NCBI GenBank assembly: GCA_039704465.1
Contig: JASFAU010000007.1
Location: 682,001 to 746,000 of the forward strand
Direction of reading: 5' to 3'
Length of the DNA stretch: 64,000 bases
Origin: Plasmodiophora brassicae
Lineage: Eukaryota; Endomyxa; Phytomyxea; Plasmodiophorida; Plasmodiophoridae
The notes under the pieces are model-generated. The model was given only the letters and a program-made list of their open reading frames with translations, was not told where the DNA came from and did not search any database. Made by a program: the position numbers and the translations under genes. Below, in pieces: positions 43,647 through 55,587 of this stretch; within the stretch, counting starts at the first letter, position 1; each line of letters starts with the position of its first letter.

Positions 43647-44990
43647 TCAAATCGGCGGCAGTCGGTCGTTCAGCAGGGCGCAGAGAAACTTGTTCGTGGC
43701 GTCCGGGTCGCGAGTCACCATACAGGCGAAGGCGTACTTCAGGCCGATCATGCGCAGGATATTGATGTGCGAATGGATGACCAGCCACCTGCTGACGTAA
43801 TCCACGCGGACCTTGCCGGCCGGCTCGCTGCTGGCCATGGCGTCGTCGAGCAACCTCGTCTTGAGCTTCTTGAGGGCGTCGATCCAGTAGAACAACGCCG
43901 GGTGCTGAAACACGTCCATCTGCGATATTTGCTTCTGCAGACGGCACAGGATGGCGAGATCGGGAGGTGAACCAGGCGGGGGCGTTGACGCTGGAGAGCA
44001 ACGACGGTGACGAACTGGGAAGGAGCCTGCCAGGACGAGGTCGATTGCGTTCAGACGCGTAGTCGCCGTTGCGCTCTGTTCCCAGGCGTTGTGCAGCGCC
44101 GAGCACAGCCGCTCGATTCGATCGATGTCGCAATCGGCGGCGAGGATCGGCGGTGCCTGGTACCCAACAGGCGGTATCCGCACGTGGGCGTTTCTTCGGC
44201 GAAGCGCGTTCAGGAAGTTCGGATCAGGACAGGAATGCCTGTGTAGGGCTACAATGAGCACACAGAAGGCGGCCGGCCAACACTGCCATTTGACGTACCG
44301 CTCGATCCAGATGATGAGTTCAGGTCTAGGCAGCAGGGAGCAGACGAAGGCCGCGATGAGGTCGGATGGGATGCGATCAAACACGGCGGGCGTTTGGACG
44401 TCCGGCGAGGAAGGGACGATCACAAACCGGATCAGCAAGGTGATGTCATCGTTGGACAGTCGATGAGATTGTGCCCACCGGCGAATGCAGTGCAGTCGTC
44501 GAGCGACTTCCGCGCCTGCCATGCAGCATTCAGCGCAATGGCTCCGGGGCAGAACAATCAGACGGGGGCGACCTTTGCAATGGCTGATGCGGTCGCATGT
44601 CTCCTTCAGGTAGGTGACGAGGAGCTGCGGGTCGTTCCAGACTCGGGAGTCCAGCGACCAGTCGAAATCCAGCTGAATGTCCGCGTCGACGATGCTGACT
44701 TCGTGGTCCCATTGCTTGGCAATGCTCAGGTCCAAACCGCAGTCGAACGTCAATGGCGAGGACACTGCCATGTCCGCGCTCTGTGGGCGGCCGTGCCCCA
44801 GCACCATCTGTCGTACGCCCGGCATCACAGGCCGACGTGTATCGATTCGGTACCGCTCAGGAATATCTTCGACCACTCATCCTGTTTCGTGTTGCTTGTA
44901 GGAATGCTATCAGCTGACCACGTGCGCCAACCCTGGTACCGGCTGTAGCGATAGAACTCCCGATAGCGTCCTTCACGACTGCCCTGATCA
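43647..44990 (-). CDS. conserved-looking protein, unknown; 5' end unresolved
   Basis: A 3' exon of about 370 codons (to 43647) reads MVLGHGRPQSADMAVSS, SSPLTFDCGLDLSIAKQWD, DFDWSLDSRVWNDPQLL, LIVLPRSHCAECC and ends NDRLPPI. An upstream exon in phase across a GT-AG intron (about 44803-44832) reads CFPDQGSREGRYREFYRYSR, then YQGWRTWSADSIPTSN and KQDEWSKIFLSGTESIH. The true start lies at or beyond about 44990 and was not found. Several Trp/Cys/His residues suggest a folded globular protein. No family is recognised. It converges with the PRELI gene (43 bp between stops). Confidence 0.6.
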
Positions 44991-45338
44991 GGGAAGCATG
45001 TCAGTCTCGCGCCGACGCGATGCCTGACTGGCCGCGATCAAAGGTGCCTCAGTTCAATGGCATGACGCTGTGAGGACCCCGCTCTGTGCGTCGCAACCCG
45101 CAACCGGTCCCGAATCTGTTCTTTCGATCGTCGCTCGGGATGGTGGTCGAAACGTCGTCGGTCGCCCTGCGAGCGCTCCCTGCCACGCTGCTCTGCTGCC
45201 TCAGGAATAATAACAATCGGGCATTGACTGAAAGGGTCGCACATCATCATCATCACGCGGTGGTTGTGCGATCGTCGTCGGGACAGTGCGTGGCCCTGCG
45301 GGCGGCCGTGTCACGATTGGCGACAGCGCGGCACACCC

Positions 45339-47295
45339 ATGGACGGTGTGCCCTTTGTCGATGAGCTTGTCAAAGAGTACCTGCTGTTTCGCGGCTTCAC
45401 CGACGCGTACGAGGCGATGTCGAGGCAGGTCGACGCCGAGGTGGCGCCCATGATTGAGGCCGGTCAGTGAGCCGGGCGAGGCGGCGGTGTTGAATATCTT
45501 ATCGATGGCAGATGACAGGGCCGATCGTGAAAACCGTCAAGACGATGTGCAAGGATGGTGATATTCAAGGGCTCCTGCGTCTCTGGGCTATACTTGAGAC
45601 GCGGTTCTTCGCTCGGATGCCCCAGCGCGAGTTCATCTACGCGACCGGCAGGCAGATGCTCAGATCGCTCCAGCGCTGTATGATTGTGGTAATCCTTACG
45701 CCACAATCCCAATGCTGCTCGCTTCTTGCTGAATCTCCACCCCTGGCAAAGGATGTCGTGAACGGTCGCGAGAGGCAGAAGCTGCCCGGCCTACTCGAAC
45801 GCATCTTCGCTGAGAATCCGTCGGAGCTCTCCGACCGGTCCTACGGATGGGCAGACTGGCTCGCCTTGCCGTACATAACGCATCCCATGGCGCACCCTCG
45901 TCTGAGCCCGTTCTTTACGCGCGCCTGGCGCGGAGCAACCTTTACGGCCCTGAACAACTTCTTGGCGACCGTTCTCGATACGGTCCCCCTGCCGTCCCTG
46001 CTTCAGTAAGGGCGGCACCCGCACTGGCCAACATACAACGTTGAACATGTGCCAGGCTCCACGTTGAAAGACTGAAAACGCAGGCCCAGGCGGCCGAGAT
46101 TGCGTCGCTGCGGAACGAGAATCGGAACCTGATGGAAAAGCTCACTGGAAGCAACGTTATACTTCGTCACGGATCGATGCCCAATCTTCAGTCGGGTATG
46201 TGCGCCTGCGCTCACCTTGAATTGAGGCACTGTCTCAGCCTGGTAGGTGTAGACGACAAACCTGACGAGGGCGACCGTCCTTCGTCTGAGACGTTGGGTC
46301 TCTCCTCGCCCGAATCTACTCAGCCACTGCTTCGACGCCTACTTGGGCACTCCGCTAGCGTCACTTCGTGTCGATTCTCCAACGATGGCGACCTAATTGC
46401 CTCGTCGTCGCTGGATGGGACTGTACGTGTCTGGGACGACGATGGAGCTTCGACACCCGTTTTCGACATGTCCCCTTGTTTATCTGTCGAATGGGATGTT
46501 CGGTCGCACCACATTCTCCTCTACGGTAATGCCAACGGCCGCGTCAAAGTTTGGAACGTTGAGAACAAACGCGTGCTCTCTGAGATGCTTGTTGGCGACA
46601 ACGATCTCAACAACGTCATTGCCCTGTGCTCATCGCCGTCCGACTCCACGTTTCTTGCGTCGTGCTCGAACCCTTCGCGAACGCACGGCAAGCTCCAGCT
46701 CTGGTCAACCAAAACTGGGAAGTGCATCCAGGCGTTCGCGTTGGACCCTGAACTACGACCGGCAACATGCACTGCGTTTAACCACAACGGTTCTCTGTGT
46801 GCAGTGGGCTCTACCGGTACGACGAAGATACGACCCGCTTTCCGCATGTTGCTGACCTGCATTACAGACGGGTTCGTCCGCATCCTGGACGTTGCATCCA
46901 CTGGCGTGATTATGGCTTGGCAGGCACATGCAGGCACTGTTCACACAGTCGCGTTCGGGGCTGGAGAAACCAGTGTCATCTCGTGCGCCTCGGACGCCAC
47001 CGTTGTCGAATGGAACCTGCACCGCATTGCCCAGGTCGTTCGGCAAATCAAGGTTGACGACGCGCATCATCGAGACCTGGATTTCGCTGCCGACGAGGCC
47101 GGCAAACAGGTCTGCGTCACCAGACAAGCGAAGCATGCAGCGGTCTACGAGTGGGATACCGGCAACGTCGTTGCAGAAATTCCAAATAGCAGCAGGGGGA
47201 CCCTGTGCCGCGTTGACTGGTCCCCGGCATCGAGGATCGGCGCGTTTGTGTCGGATGACCATTCGATAGAGGTCCGGACACTGTCAATGACGTAA
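45339..47295 (+). CDS. WDR91: WDR91-like endosomal WD40 protein
   Basis: WDR91 with WDR81 limits PI3-kinase activity on early endosomes and promotes their maturation. N-terminal text: [20 protein letters not shown], then [33 protein letters not shown] and [13 protein letters not shown], then [20 protein letters not shown] coiled coil ([12 protein letters not shown]) precedes a C-terminal WD40 propeller with [57 protein letters not shown] and [11 protein letters not shown]. Introns (GT-AG) follow IEAG, about 45680-45755, LLQ, LQSG and GST, all phase-consistent. Length is about 560 residues, shorter than the animal protein because the middle low-complexity part is reduced. Confidence 0.87.
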
Positions 47296-47471
47296 CAAGG
47301 GCAACGCTCGGTCCGCAAATGTCTTAATATAATATTCATGTATTAACAGGTGCTGCCACTGGCATCAGGAACAACGACCGAGGTGACGATACGCGAGCCG
47401 ATCGCGCCGACCCTGTAGCAGTCCTTGCTTGCAAGGTCGACGTCGACAACCTCTTGACGAAATGGGTAATC

Positions 47472-48340
47472 CTAATCACGTATGTCAGTAGCCGATTCGA
47501 AGTAGGACGACCGGCGCCCTACCGCAGCACGGCTCACTTCAAAGTCGACGTCACCGAACCGAAGCATCACCCGACCGGATGCGTAGACGACGAGCTTACC
47601 GACTAGCCCCGACGGTGGGGTATTCTGAACTCCTTCCTTGGGATCATGATCGCTCTTGCCCGGTTCCGATTTGACGTTGGGCTGCGACGCAGTGCTAACC
47701 GGAAGCTGTCTGGGCAACTGCCAGAGCATGACGCCGTCGCCATCACCGTCATGATGCCGCTGCACCAGCGATGCAACGGTTTCCTTGGTATGTTCGCGCT
47801 TGACCTTCGAATCACGGTCGGGTTCGGCATCGAACGGGAATGGGAGGACGGTGGGCGCGAAGTCGTCAACCCGCGGCTTAATGTCGCCGTCGATGGCCAT
47901 GTCGTCAAAATCGTCGTGCGTCGGCGATCCCGACGGGGTCGTTTGGACGATGCTCGACGTGGTCCTCAACGCCCGGTCATTGGGGACGAACGACGATTTC
48001 TTCGTTTCCGTCGCAACGAACGCAACCTTCGCCTTGGGCGCCACTCGCTCCGGTCGCTTCCTAGCCGCTTCCTTCCCTTCAACGGCAGGCTTCTGGGCGA
48101 CTTCCAGCAATTTCGGGACAGCAGACGCATTCGGCTCGGCGGCAGCCGGTGCACGTCGCGGCGCTACCGTCGGCGCGAACTATCGAGAACCAAGGTCTGA
48201 GCGTGGCCAAACGACGCGCTGCGAGCAGCATGCGATACCTTCCGCAGGCCCCGGCCCCGGCCTCGTCCTCGCAGACGATCGGAGGCGGTGCTCAGCGACC
48301 CCAGACGCCCTGCACCGGAACTGCCTGCCCGATCAGCCAT
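47472..48340 (-). CDS. POLR3D: RNA polymerase III subunit RPC4 (RPC53)
   Basis: Subunit of Pol III, involved with RPC37 in termination and reinitiation in the nucleus. Exon 1 from 48340 reads MADRAGSSGAGRLGSLST and an RGRGRGRG patch to LRK. A GT-AG intron of about 60 nt joins in phase to FAPTVAPRRAPAAAEPN. The body is acidic and Lys-rich with MAIDGDIKPRV. The C-terminal RPC4 domain reads LPFPFDAEP, LWQLPRQLPV, LVGKLVVYASGRVMLRFGDV and RSSYFESATDI, ending at 47472. The last 30 residues of the family (VLGHV-KHKLVC) are not seen, so a final exon may be missing or the protein is short. Confidence 0.7.
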
Positions 48341-48587
48341 CGATGCGATCGTTCCAGAACTGACGGCGCCGGCGCTGCGCAATCCGCAATTTCCACCGTC
48401 GGGCAGCACCTTGCAGTTCAGGCCAGTGCGATGGCCGAAGACAGGACGGGGCGCGGCTGCCCAGTGGCGCGAAACATACTACAGGTTCGTAGGCGTGCCG
48501 ATTATATGCAAAGATTGTGCGCGCGTTGCTGTTTATTGGTGGTGGCCGCTAGCAGATGCGTCTAGACGAGACTAGCAGAGGTAATGA

Positions 48588-50348
48588 TCAGGTGTCGGCA
48601 GCAGTGACGGCAGGGTTGAAGTCCACGGCGTGTTTCAGGGTGGCGGTGACGGCAGGTGTGGACGGGCGGCGCTTCCAGCAATAGAAGACCGCCAGGGCGA
48701 CAATGGTTGTGGCTAAAGCGCTGGCGACGATACCGATCGTCATCGCCGTGTTCAGGTGCGCTGGCATCAGGCCGGCACCGGCGTCCTGCTGACCTGTGCC
48801 GGATTATCAGATACACGTAGCTGGACGGGCATACACCGAGACCATACCTGCATGTGCAAAGGAATGCGACGCATGCGTTGTCGTGGCCGATGATGGGGTA
48901 CACGCTCCCGTGGCGGTCGGCGACGTCCCCTTCTGACAACAGAACATTGTACCGGGCACCAATGGTTCCTCACGACAGGGCGATACGCCTCCACAATAGA
49001 ACGCGTTCGCGGGCGCGTTCACGTGCCGCCCTTGACCAGACGATAGCGAGCACCCTGTTGCAGATGGCGGGCAAGAGCCGGGCGGTGGCGGTGATGGCGG
49101 TGGCACTGACGGCGAAGACGCTGACGACGAAGAGCCTCCGGACGCCGCTGGCGCTGATACCGATGGCACTGACGGCGAAGACGCTGACGACGAAGAGCCT
49201 CCGGACGCCGCTGGCGCTGATACCGATGGTGGAGGAGAGCCAGACGCAGGAGGCGGTGACGCTGATGACGTTCCACAGGACCCTTGTGCATTTGGGGAAG
49301 TTCCCCAGTTGCAGCAGTAGCTGGTGCCCGGGATCACAGGCTGTTCCGGCGAAGGCGGCACACCACCGCAGTGGAATGCATTGGCAGGGACAGCGCCGGA
49401 CGATGACGACGATGTTGACGATGACGCGGAGAACGGCGATGCGACGCCCAGATCGCAGGAGACGATCTTGACGCCGGTGATATCGCAGTGGCCGGCCGTG
49501 CCCGCTGACCCACAGACGTGGTTGTAGGCGTAGACGTCGAGGTCGAAGTGCGGGTGGTTGTTGCTGGCGCACCAGTCGCATTGCTGGACGGGTGTGCTGG
49601 CGCACCCGAACCCGCCGCAGGACGGGAACCCGATCTGGGGCAGCGTTCCCACGCAGGGCACGTTCGGGTGCATTTGCGGCGAATCGTAGCACTGGTACTG
49701 GCCGCATTCGTGGTACGACGCCTGGTCGCTGGCGACGGACCCGTCGCAGCGACAGTAACCGGCACAGCGATCCGTGATGGCGACGGTGACCTGGCCGCCA
49801 GGGCCAGTCAGCTCGTAGCAGACGCCGGATACGTAGCTGAGGCCAAGGCCCCAGAGCGGGACGTTGCCGTTGGCGAGCGCGTCATGTGCGATCTGGGAGT
49901 TGCCCATCAGCATCGGTGATGTCGCAGCGATGCCCATGCAGTTGCCGGTGCTCGTCGGGGTACACAGCGGCAGGTGAAGGTGGCTTGCGGCGGTGGTCGC
50001 CATGTCGAAGATGGAGCCGCCCAGGGCGCCGTTGCACCCACCGGTGTCCAGCTGGCAGTAGTAGGTGGCGATGGCGTGCGGGTACGTCGCCAGGCCTTTG
50101 TAGCCGGACAGGTACTGGCACTGCCCGTTGACGCACTGGCCGAGGGCGGGCGGGCACGTCTCTGGGTTGCAGTAGACGGGCGGCAGGCAGACCTCGATCG
50201 AGCTGGTGACGGAGAACACGGACCCCAGGGCGTCGTAGCCACAGCTCGGTGCACCAGAGACCTGCGACACGATCCCGCCTGGCAGCGACGTCGTCGACGC
50301 TAGTGCTGGAACCAACAGGTAGAGGGCAGGGACGGCATACACGAACAT
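48588..50348 (-). CDS. membrane-anchored double-psi beta-barrel (expansin/EG45-like) protein
   Basis: Signal peptide MFVYAVPALYLLVPALAST, then an expansin/EG45-type barrel with YPHAIATYYCQLDTGGCNG, VTVAITDRCAGYCRCDG and HFDLDVYAYNHVCG. Two copies of a Cys module follow (NAFHCGGV...GTSYCCNWGTSPN and NAFYCGGV...GTMFCCQKGTSPT), separated by a Ser/Pro linker with a tandem duplication. After a GT-AG intron (about 48785-48836) the last exon adds a TM helix (MTIGIVASALATTIVALAVF) and a basic tail ending TAADT at 48588. Total about 570 residues. It is likely a surface protein that binds or loosens polysaccharide. The catalytic status is unknown because barrels of this kind can be non-enzymatic. Confidence 0.75.
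49075..49225 (-). repeat. 60-bp tandem duplication in the Ser/Pro linker
   Basis: Two nearly identical units encode PSVSAPAASGGSSSSASSPS in tandem between the two cysteine modules. The period is a multiple of three, so the frame is kept. Confidence 0.85.
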
Positions 50349-50615
50349 GTTGATGGAGTACAGCTGATATCGACTTTGAAACACGATCGAGGTACACCAT
50401 CCGGGTTGTGCAGCATAGGCGCGGGTCGTGCATGCAACAGCTACCGCCGCCCTTAATCCTGGGCACGGTGCACACAGTGCTGCATTGGGCACGGTGCAGT
50501 GCCGCAGTTGGTGGTCGCTGCATGGTGCGCGTCCCTGTGCTGCACAGCTGACAGCTGCCTGCAGTTGTAATGTAGCAACAGCTCCACGGCAAGTAGTCAC
50601 GCCACTGTGCATCTC

Positions 50616-50745
50616 TGACCAGCATGAAGGCCGCGTGCAGCACATCTACTCGGCAGGCAGTTACTGTACATGTTTGACCAGTAGGAAGGCTGCGTGCAGC
50701 ACAGCTACTCGGCAGGCAGTTACTGTACATGTTTGACCAGCATGG
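50616..50745 (+). repeat. 59-bp tandem repeat
   Basis: Units start at 50616 and 50675, with the first bases of a third at 50734. They begin TGACCAG and contain CTCGGCAGGCAGTTACTG. Located upstream of the DPBB gene start, in its presumed promoter region. 50350-50913 otherwise shows no gene. Confidence 0.9.
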
Positions 50746-50913
50746 TGGACGCTAGCTTTTCACCCTACTGGGGCGTCTTCGTCCGTCGTCCAACGACGAC
50801 AGCCCGGGCGAACGCGTCTGCTTGTATGCATATGCACCTCGGCTAGCGGTTGCTTCGCATAGGCTATACACTTGGCGGAAACCATTTACAATAGATTGAG
50901 CAGGAGGCGTAAA

Positions 50914-51253
50914 GATGGACGCCTATGCTGTACCTACCTACCTAGCAATCGAAAAAGTTTACTTCCCCGTCGAGTACACCGGGACAGGATATGACTGGAC
51001 CGCGATCGAGGCTGACGATATGTGCATCTTCCGCAGTAGCAATGGCGATATCGTCAGATAGTGTGCTGCGGGCCCTTTGGCAGCCGTCATCGGCATTCCC
51101 ACGTTAGTGACAAAATCGTCAGAAGTGCCACGGCCGATCGACAAGAAGTCAGCAGGAAGCCACGACGCAGCTGTAAGAGAAACATTGCTGTACCAGTGTC
51201 GAATTTACAGTCCTATAGTAGTCGCGGCAGTCGCCTGGCCCATCGAAGCATAA
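50914..51253 (+). CDS. small two-exon gene, unknown
   Basis: ATG at 50914 reads MDAYAVPTYLAIEKVYFPVE, then DWTAIEADDMCIFR. An inferred GT-AG intron (about 51036-51082) joins in phase to TVIGIPTLVTKSSEVPRPI and a second stretch ending VVAAVAWPIEA at TAA 51251-51253; about 96 residues. A hydrophobic C-terminal segment could be a membrane helix. No family is recognised. Without the intron the frame hits TAG at 51058. Coding is plausible from composition only. 51254-51700 shows nothing I can support. Confidence 0.35.
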
Positions 51254-51700
51254 TTGATAGAAAGCGTTACTGTTATTTTCTGAGGACGTGCCTTGGCACG
51301 TACGAGTAGCGACCTTTCGGTTCGAGGTCGTTCTGCAACGGGCTTGCCGCCATCAGGCATGATTCGTCAGATTAATTCACGGCAGAAGTTCCCACGTAGT
51401 TTCTTGCCCTCAGATCGTGCCATTTCATCATATCCTGGAAGCCACACGCGGGCCCGAGCACAACAGGTTCATCCGAGGCCGGACCGCAAACAGCAGCATG
51501 CGACGCATAACTCGTTCCGAGATCCCATCGTCAAGCCTCGATCTGCGGTCGGCTCTCGTCACCTAGCGCACCCAGACCACGCGGCATACGCCAGTCGTAT
51601 CTGATTACTAACTTCATCATCATCGAGCAAACTGACAGCAACGCCGCGGCGCGGACTTGCACAGTACGACGGAGTCCGTACGGACTCCGGATCATCACCA

Positions 51701-54354
51701 ATGGGTTCCTCGAGGAAGCCTGCTGGTACGCGCCCACGACAGCGGAATACTCCTCGTTCTCGCAAGAAGTTGTCATCCGAGCCCGGCAGAAAGAACGACG
51801 ACTTGTGTGGCGCAGAAAGTGATGGAAGCGTTGTTATCGGAGATGAAGACATGGAGTTCTTTGCTGAACGAAGTTCCTTCCTGGGCAGTCTTGCAAGTTG
51901 CAAGCTGGATCAAGTACAGACTCCTAAGCAGGCTCGCGTGAAACGCCCACGTGAATTGTCGGATAATGAATCCGACGACGCTGCTGAACGTTTTGAGAGG
52001 CAGCCTCGTGTTTCATCCTGGTCGGAACCTGATCTGCCCCAGCGTCTACCTGTGAAATCCAGTGATGGCCGACTGATGCTGTCCAAGGTTTCTCAGGCGG
52101 ACAAACAATCACTCCAAGTTAAACACGGCAACAAGAACGATGGCTCACCTGTGAAGGTCAAGGAAGTGTTAGGCGAAGACGAAGGACCACCTCCTTCCAC
52201 CTTGAAGCCTCAGGAACCTTCAGAGACCCCTCAGCAGCGCTCGCAGCGTCTCCGAATACGGATTGGTGTCGTCTGTGAGAACATTTGTGAATCGCCAGAG
52301 GAGAACATCAGTCTGCTGGACGAATTGTTCTCCATGTCGAAAGACTCAGATCCTGTCATTCGAGAGCTGAGCATATTGTCGCAGGTATATTCACACATTA
52401 GTGTACTGTCCGTCCGACTTTCTGAAGTGGCCGTTCTGAGCAGGTTGCGGTTTTCATTGACATTGCACCTGGCTACCAGATTCGCTCCCCGACTGAATCC
52501 GAAAAGTCTGGCAAGTTGTCGAAAGATGTTCGACGTTTATGGCGGTTTGAAAGCGCGCTACTGTCCGCGTACCGCCGACTGGTCAACCATCTGATCGCAC
52601 TCACGAAACGGACTCAGCGCCATAATAACCAACCGGTACACGTTTCGTTTGTGGTACGTGCCGTCGATGTGTGACTTGGTTTGCTTTGGGTCTTAGAAGC
52701 ACGACCGTTTGCGGCTGGGCCTGGCTGCTGGTCGAGGTCTATGCGAACTTCTCCGCTCGTTGCCGCATTTCAACTTGATTAAGGAGATCATCGTTGCTGT
52801 AATACCTCTTGTGAACCATCCGCTCAACGACGAGATATCAGCCATGGCAAGAGACGCAGTTGTTGACGTTATCCGGCAGCCGGCCCATCTCGACCACGCC
52901 CTTGAATGTGTTCGACTCATTGCGAAGATCGTGGAGCAGCAGCAGTTCAAGGTTCGGCGTGAACTTCTCCAGTGCCTGCTGTCCATTCCACTTCGTACAG
53001 TCAAGGCCCCTGAACAAAAGCAACCTCCTTCTGGGCGCAAGAAGCAACAGAAGAAGCGGCCGAAGGTGTCAGGAGGGTCAAAGAACGACGATGAAGATGC
53101 AGGTCTTGAGAGTGAACTGAAGAGGGACATGGACGCATCCAGTGCAGTTGCCTCGGGCGCTCGTCACGCGCGGACGCAACAGCTTCTCCTGGAACTCATC
53201 TTCAAGACCTTCTTCTCGTTGCTGAAGTTCGCCCCTGAATCCGATGTCCTACCTGTCGTCCTCGAAGGTTGGGATGCGTTGTGGACTACTGGTGACGTTC
53301 GTTTTGACCGAATGACTCCAGGCCTGGCCAAGTTCGCCCATTTGGTCAACGTCGAACTCGTACTGGACCTGTTGACATGCCTTCAAGACTTGATGGACAA
53401 GAACGTCCTCGCGCTGGAGTCCACCTTGCACTGCATTATCGCGGCGTTCCAGATGCTGTGTTCGCAAGGTGTGTATTGGAACCGTGCTGGGTCGTGTGAG
53501 ATCGCTAAAACCCGGAGGTCTCAGGGACGGCTATTGTGATCGATGCCCGTGACTTCTACCGTCGATTGTATTGCGAGTTCGATAGTTTTCTCAGTCCCGC
53601 CTCATGGTGCAACCTGCCCTTGCTCTTCGACTGTCTCGACCTCATGTTTATCAAACGACGCCAAGTACGACCGTGCGAACTATTCGTCTGCTCTGGAACC
53701 ACGCTCACGTGCTGTGCCCAGATTTCCGTTGACCGTGTTGGCGCCTATGTCAAGAAGTTGTGCTCTCTAGCGCTGCACGTCCCTCTGGCTGAGTCCATGG
53801 GCGTTCTGCATTGCGTTCAGAGACTGCTGGGCCGGTACCCGCAATGCACACGCCTTCTTGATAATGAGCCGTCCACAGGTGGCGTCTATTTGCCCGATGC
53901 GGAAGATCCCGAACACGGTATGGCATTGCTGGCCCGGTCTGCTGCTTGTCATTGACGTGTTTGCTGTCCGCCAGCCAACCCGTTCTCGAGCAGCCTTTGG
54001 GAACTGTCGCTTCTTCAGCAATCATACCAGGCCGACCTGCAGAAGTACGCGTCTCAGATCGCTCGCCAGGATGCGATCTCTGTTGACAAGCTGCGTCAAA
54101 CGCCTTCGGAGCTCATGCAATCCTACAAGCGTGTCCTGTGCCATCCTGCACTCCCTGTCCCACCTGCTCCCTCCGAACGCAAACGCATTCCTCGAATTCG
54201 AGACTATGCCCGGCGCTTCTCAGTCCAGGACGCCATGAAACGCCTTCATGTCACCTTGCGTGATCCGGTTCAAGAGCCGATCGTCCATCGGGAGTTCCAA
54301 CGGTGCCTGTGGAACCAACGAATACGTTCGGCGCAGGCAGCATTCCATCAGTAA
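51701..54354 (+). CDS. NOC3: nucleolar complex protein 3
   Basis: NOC3 with NOC2 escorts pre-60S ribosomal particles from nucleolus to nucleoplasm. The N-terminal 150 residues are Lys/Ser/acidic. Family text follows: QRSQRLRIRIGVVCENICES, LLRSLPHFNLIKEIIVAVIP, LAKFAHLVNVELVLDLLTCL, ALESTLHCIIAAFQML, FYRRLYCEFDSF, LLFDCLDLMFIKRRQ, VHLPLAESMGV-like LHVPLAESMGVLHCVQRLL, and LLDNEPSTGGVYLPDAEDPE. The C-terminus ends SAQAAFHQ. At least five introns split it (about 52384-52690, 53470-53540, 53670-53725 and 53900-53990 regions). The reading of 52385-52690 is incomplete, as the long frame there may be partly intronic. Length is about 750-800 residues. Confidence 0.85.
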
Positions 54355-54420
54355 ACTCAGAGAGGGTTCCGCCAGGTCCAAACCGGTCTGCTGTAGTAGT
54401 AGCGTCACACTGGGGCGACG

Positions 54421-55533
54421 ATGGAGACGTTCGCCGAGTTCAACCATCACGTCAACTGCATTGCAGTGGATCCGACGAACGGGTCGATGGTGGCCGCCCT
54501 GGACAACGGCGACATCGTGGCCATCGGGGCAACCGGCGAGGACGAGGACCCGGAAGTCATTGTGCGAACCGGAGGCGACCCTTGTGGCGTCACCTTTGAC
54601 AGCACCGGTCGAATGTTCATTGCCGATACCGTGCACAAAGCGATATGTCGGTGACTGGATCATCGAACGAATCGAGCCGGCACCCTGACGGATGGTGAAA
54701 TCGTATAGTGACGTACGCCGATGGCGAGGCGATCTCGCAGATGGTCGACGAGTATGACAGCGAGCCCTTCAAAGGCCCGCATTCGCTTGTCATGCATGCG
54801 AACGGGACCATCTTCTTCACCGACTGTGGCCCGATCGGGACAACGTCACTGGCCAGACCGACCGGTTCCGTGTTCGCCATCACCGGTGCGTCGCGTCGAA
54901 CGTACCGGTGGACCGGCTAGGGTGCCACCTAACCACGTGCAAACGGCAGGTGGCGATCGGATCCTGGTGCCGATCATTTTGAACAGCCTGGCGCATCCAA
55001 CAGGGATCTGTCTGTCGCCGGACCAGATGTGTATCTACGTGGCCGAGACCGGACGGAACCGTCTCCTGCGACTGGTCCAGTCGAGGCACTCAACGAACGT
55101 GTTCCACTCGTCCGTGTTCTACCAATTCCAAGGCGGTACCGGACTCATTGCTCATGCGTGACGATATCGGGTTCCTTACCTGGAAGGCCACATTCGTCAG
55201 GGTTTGGACCGGTCGGCGTCGCCGTTGATGCAACGGGCAACATCTACGTGACGCATTACGACTTTGACCATTTGAAGATCGAGGGCTCGGGGCCATCCGT
55301 CTCGGTTCTCAGTCCGCGTGGAGCTCTGATTACAACGATCCCGCCCACTGAGGGCGCCGCATCCGAGGTAGACGGCGCCCACCTACGCCCATACGCTGAG
55401 CTGAATCCATTGCCAGGTGAAGGCTATTGCATGGGGGGACCTGTCCAGCAAGAACGCTGCCCTGTACATTGGCGAATCGACGGTCGTCTACAAGTGCCCG
55501 GTTTCCATGATCCCTGTTGTATGAGGGTCGGGC
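54421..55533 (+). CDS. SMP-30/NHL-like beta-propeller protein
   Basis: Several short exons encode propeller blades: FNHHVNCIAVDPTNGSMVAA, GDPCGVTFDSTGRMFIADT, GPHSLVMHANGTIFFTDCG, SLAHPTGICLSPDQMCIYVA, ETGRNRLLRL, FGPVGVAVDATGNIYVTHYD and a last exon ending GESTVVYKCPVSMIPVV at 55533. This is the six-bladed architecture of SMP-30/gluconolactonase, NHL or strictosidine-synthase-like proteins. The substrate or function cannot be told. Introns lie near 54645-54705, 54885-54945, 55130-55200 and 55415-55440. Its 3' end is 55 bp from the YchF stop (convergent). Confidence 0.72.
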
Positions 55534-55587
55534 CACCAGTGGTTCGAATACAGTGTGGACCTTCGAGTACGTCAGGCCCCGCTTCGT

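Noticed and set aside
51701..54354. A condensin subunit (CAP-G/YCG1), first thought because of the HEAT-like helices
   Set aside because: LAKFAHLVNVE and the GVYLPDAEDPE segment are specific to NOC3.
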